The notes under the pieces: generated by a model
The model's input: only the letters and a program-made list of their open reading frames with translations
Database searches by the model: none
What the model was told of the DNA's origin: nothing
Part shown: in pieces, positions 5,595-6,324 of the stretch
Numbering within the stretch: the stretch's first letter is position 1
Layout: every line of letters starts with the position of its first letter
Assembly (NCBI GenBank): GCA_030037515.1
Contig: JASHRE010000485.1
Span: 1-6,324 of the forward strand
Reading direction: 5' to 3'
DNA from: Candidatus Sulfotelmatobacter sp.
GTDB lineage: Bacteria > Acidobacteriota > Terriglobia > Terriglobales > Acidobacteriaceae
DNA: 6,324 nt
Made by a program: the position numbers and the translations under genes

Positions 5595-6015
5595 TCAGGT
5601 CTCCAGTTTGAACACGGGCCCCCACACAGACCTGAACTTCACAGCAGTGAACCCGCGGATGCTCTCGTAGATTTGTGGTTGAGCAAAATCTCGCCACGCG
5701 CATGAGTGAACCAGTTCTTGGCTGCGTTCTTCACGAAATTTTTGATCATGTCCTTCACCGACTCAAATGAAGCCGGCGGTTTGCCACAAAAGGCGTCGAA
5801 CAAGCCGTGAACGTAGCGCGTGGCGTAACTTTCATCGATTGCCTCCACCAGCAGGGCTTGGGCAAAAGCGGCGTCGTCATCGGCCAGTTTTTCGGTTTTT
5901 CGGGCATTTGCTGGTTCAGGCCGAAGAAAAAGAGCAGAATGGTTCGGGCCTGATCGGCGCTAATGATGATCTCATCACTTCTAAAGTGCTTCAAACCGGC
6001 GCCAGCAACTGGCAT
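5595..6015 (-). pseudogene. Frameshifted gene of unknown family (about 140 aa when repaired)
   Basis: Three protein-like segments in three successive minus-strand frames join into one smooth 140-residue protein. Segment A (from ATG 6015) starts MPVAGAGLKHFRSDEIIISA and ends 'FFFGLNQQMPEK'. Segment B reads 'EKLADDDAAFAQALLVEAID' through 'VKDMIKNFVKNAAKNWFTHA' to 'GEILLNHK'. Segment C reads 'IYESIRGFTAVKFRSVWGPV' and stops at 5595. Each change is one missing base: the first in one of two A5 runs (plus-strand T runs 5888-5892 or 5896-5900), the second near 5672-5680. A strong AAGGAG six bases before the ATG supports a once-functional gene. The repaired protein is helical and soluble-looking (the hydrophobic ILLFFFG run is too short for a membrane helix), with no motif I recognise. 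It is convergent with the kinase, 42 bases from its stop. Alternatives are sequencing errors or, less likely, slippage on the A run. Confidence 0.62.
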
Positions 6016-6021
6016 GGAGAA

Positions 6022-6027
6022 CTCCTT
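6022..6027 (-). promoter_or_regulatory. Strong Shine-Dalgarno of the frameshifted gene
   Basis: AAGGAG on the minus strand, six bases before ATG 6015. It shows that translation initiation was once, or still is, maintained despite the frameshifts downstream. Confidence 0.65.
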
Positions 6028-6286
6028 TTTTGCTCACGCAAGCCAGCGATCGTGCCTCTCCGGGCATCTGAGCGGCAGAGCGGGGTGGTTCTGAGTGTAT
6101 TGCGAGGGAAACCCGGACACTGGCACGCGACGGGTGGATGTCCAGCCTAACATGGGTCTGCCATCTCAATAATCCCTGACGCAGAACCGTGGTGACGCTG
6201 CGGTCTGCCTCCGAGAGCGGCGGGACCCGCGAATGAGACTGAGTTCGTTCTCGCGACGGTCGGGCTCGCCCAGGCGACCCAGCCGC
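6028..6286. other. Apparent intergenic region
   Basis: No frame here looks coding. The minus-strand frame from 6169 runs through the Shine-Dalgarno and start of the frameshifted gene in another frame and is Arg/Ser-rich noise. The promoter of the minus-strand gene should lie here, but I see no clear hexamers. Confidence 0.45.
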
Positions 6287-6324
6287 TCACTTCTTGGATG
6301 CTCTGATTGAAGCAATCTCTTTGG
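6287..6324 (-). CDS. Possible 3' tail of a minus-strand gene cut by the right edge
   Basis: From the window edge the minus strand reads KEIASIRASKK then TGA (6289-6287). A helical, lysine-ending tail is typical of a C-terminus, but eleven residues cannot establish a gene, and one other minus frame here is also open. If real, it lies about 270 bases upstream of the frameshifted gene on the same strand. Confidence 0.22.
   Translation of the reverse strand, partial: KEIASIRASKK

Noticed and set aside
1..6324. CRISPR array, insertion sequence ends, tRNA or toxin-antitoxin pair
   Set aside because: No regularly spaced repeats, transposase motif with terminal repeats, cloverleaf or recognisable toxin/antitoxin pair was seen. 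The ATGA-linked small genes resemble such a pair only in layout.

Overview
The window looks like a chromosomal piece from a moderately GC-rich soil-type bacterium, most likely an Acidobacteriota member. This is inferred from gene style: a Ser/Thr kinase with the N-terminal 'ERWQRIEQIYNEAL' module, one transmembrane helix and a C-terminal TPR region; a serine hydrolase reading 'GCALGVYRGGQIVYKRGYG'; and a tiny protein with a 'PWFRLW' core. No marker gene is present to prove it.

Layout, left to right. (1) 1-254, minus strand: the 5' end of an exported serine hydrolase of the beta-lactamase (S12/class C) family, cut by the window edge at its presumed catalytic serine. (2) 266-588: no supportable gene. 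(3) 589-967, plus: a probable decayed gene that reads as one protein only after two single-base losses are repaired. Its stop overlaps the start of an intact 84-residue acidic protein (964-1218) by ATGA. (4) 1219-1462: a non-coding or doubtful stretch with two hairpins between convergent genes. (5) 1463-1681, minus: a 72-residue protein, divergent from (6) an intact exonuclease III-type AP endonuclease (1815-2591, plus). The divergent spacer holds a perfect 12-bp palindrome and promoter-like hexamers placed so close to both starts that the transcripts may be leaderless. (7) 2599-2660, plus: seven bases after the nuclease, the N-terminal stub of an SRAP (YedK/HMCES-type) protein. It is broken by a 4-bp tandem duplication and then truncated, with a stray minus-strand reading-frame tail beside it. 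(8) 2892-5552, plus: a large receptor-like Ser/Thr kinase with TPRs. (9) 5595-6015, minus, convergent with the kinase: a gene of unknown family with a good ribosome-binding site and two single-base frameshifts. (10) 6028-6324: mostly empty, with a possible 3' tail of another minus-strand gene at the edge.

How they fit together: the nuclease and the SRAP remnant both act on abasic sites (one cleaves them, the other covalently caps them in single-stranded DNA), so this was probably a two-gene AP-site repair unit that lost its second member. The kinase stands alone with no visible partner. The rest is small or decaying genes between intact long ones. I found no CRISPR array, IS element, tRNA or rRNA, and no convincing novel multi-gene system. 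The most informative signals are the broken SRAP gene and the reconstructable frameshifted genes.
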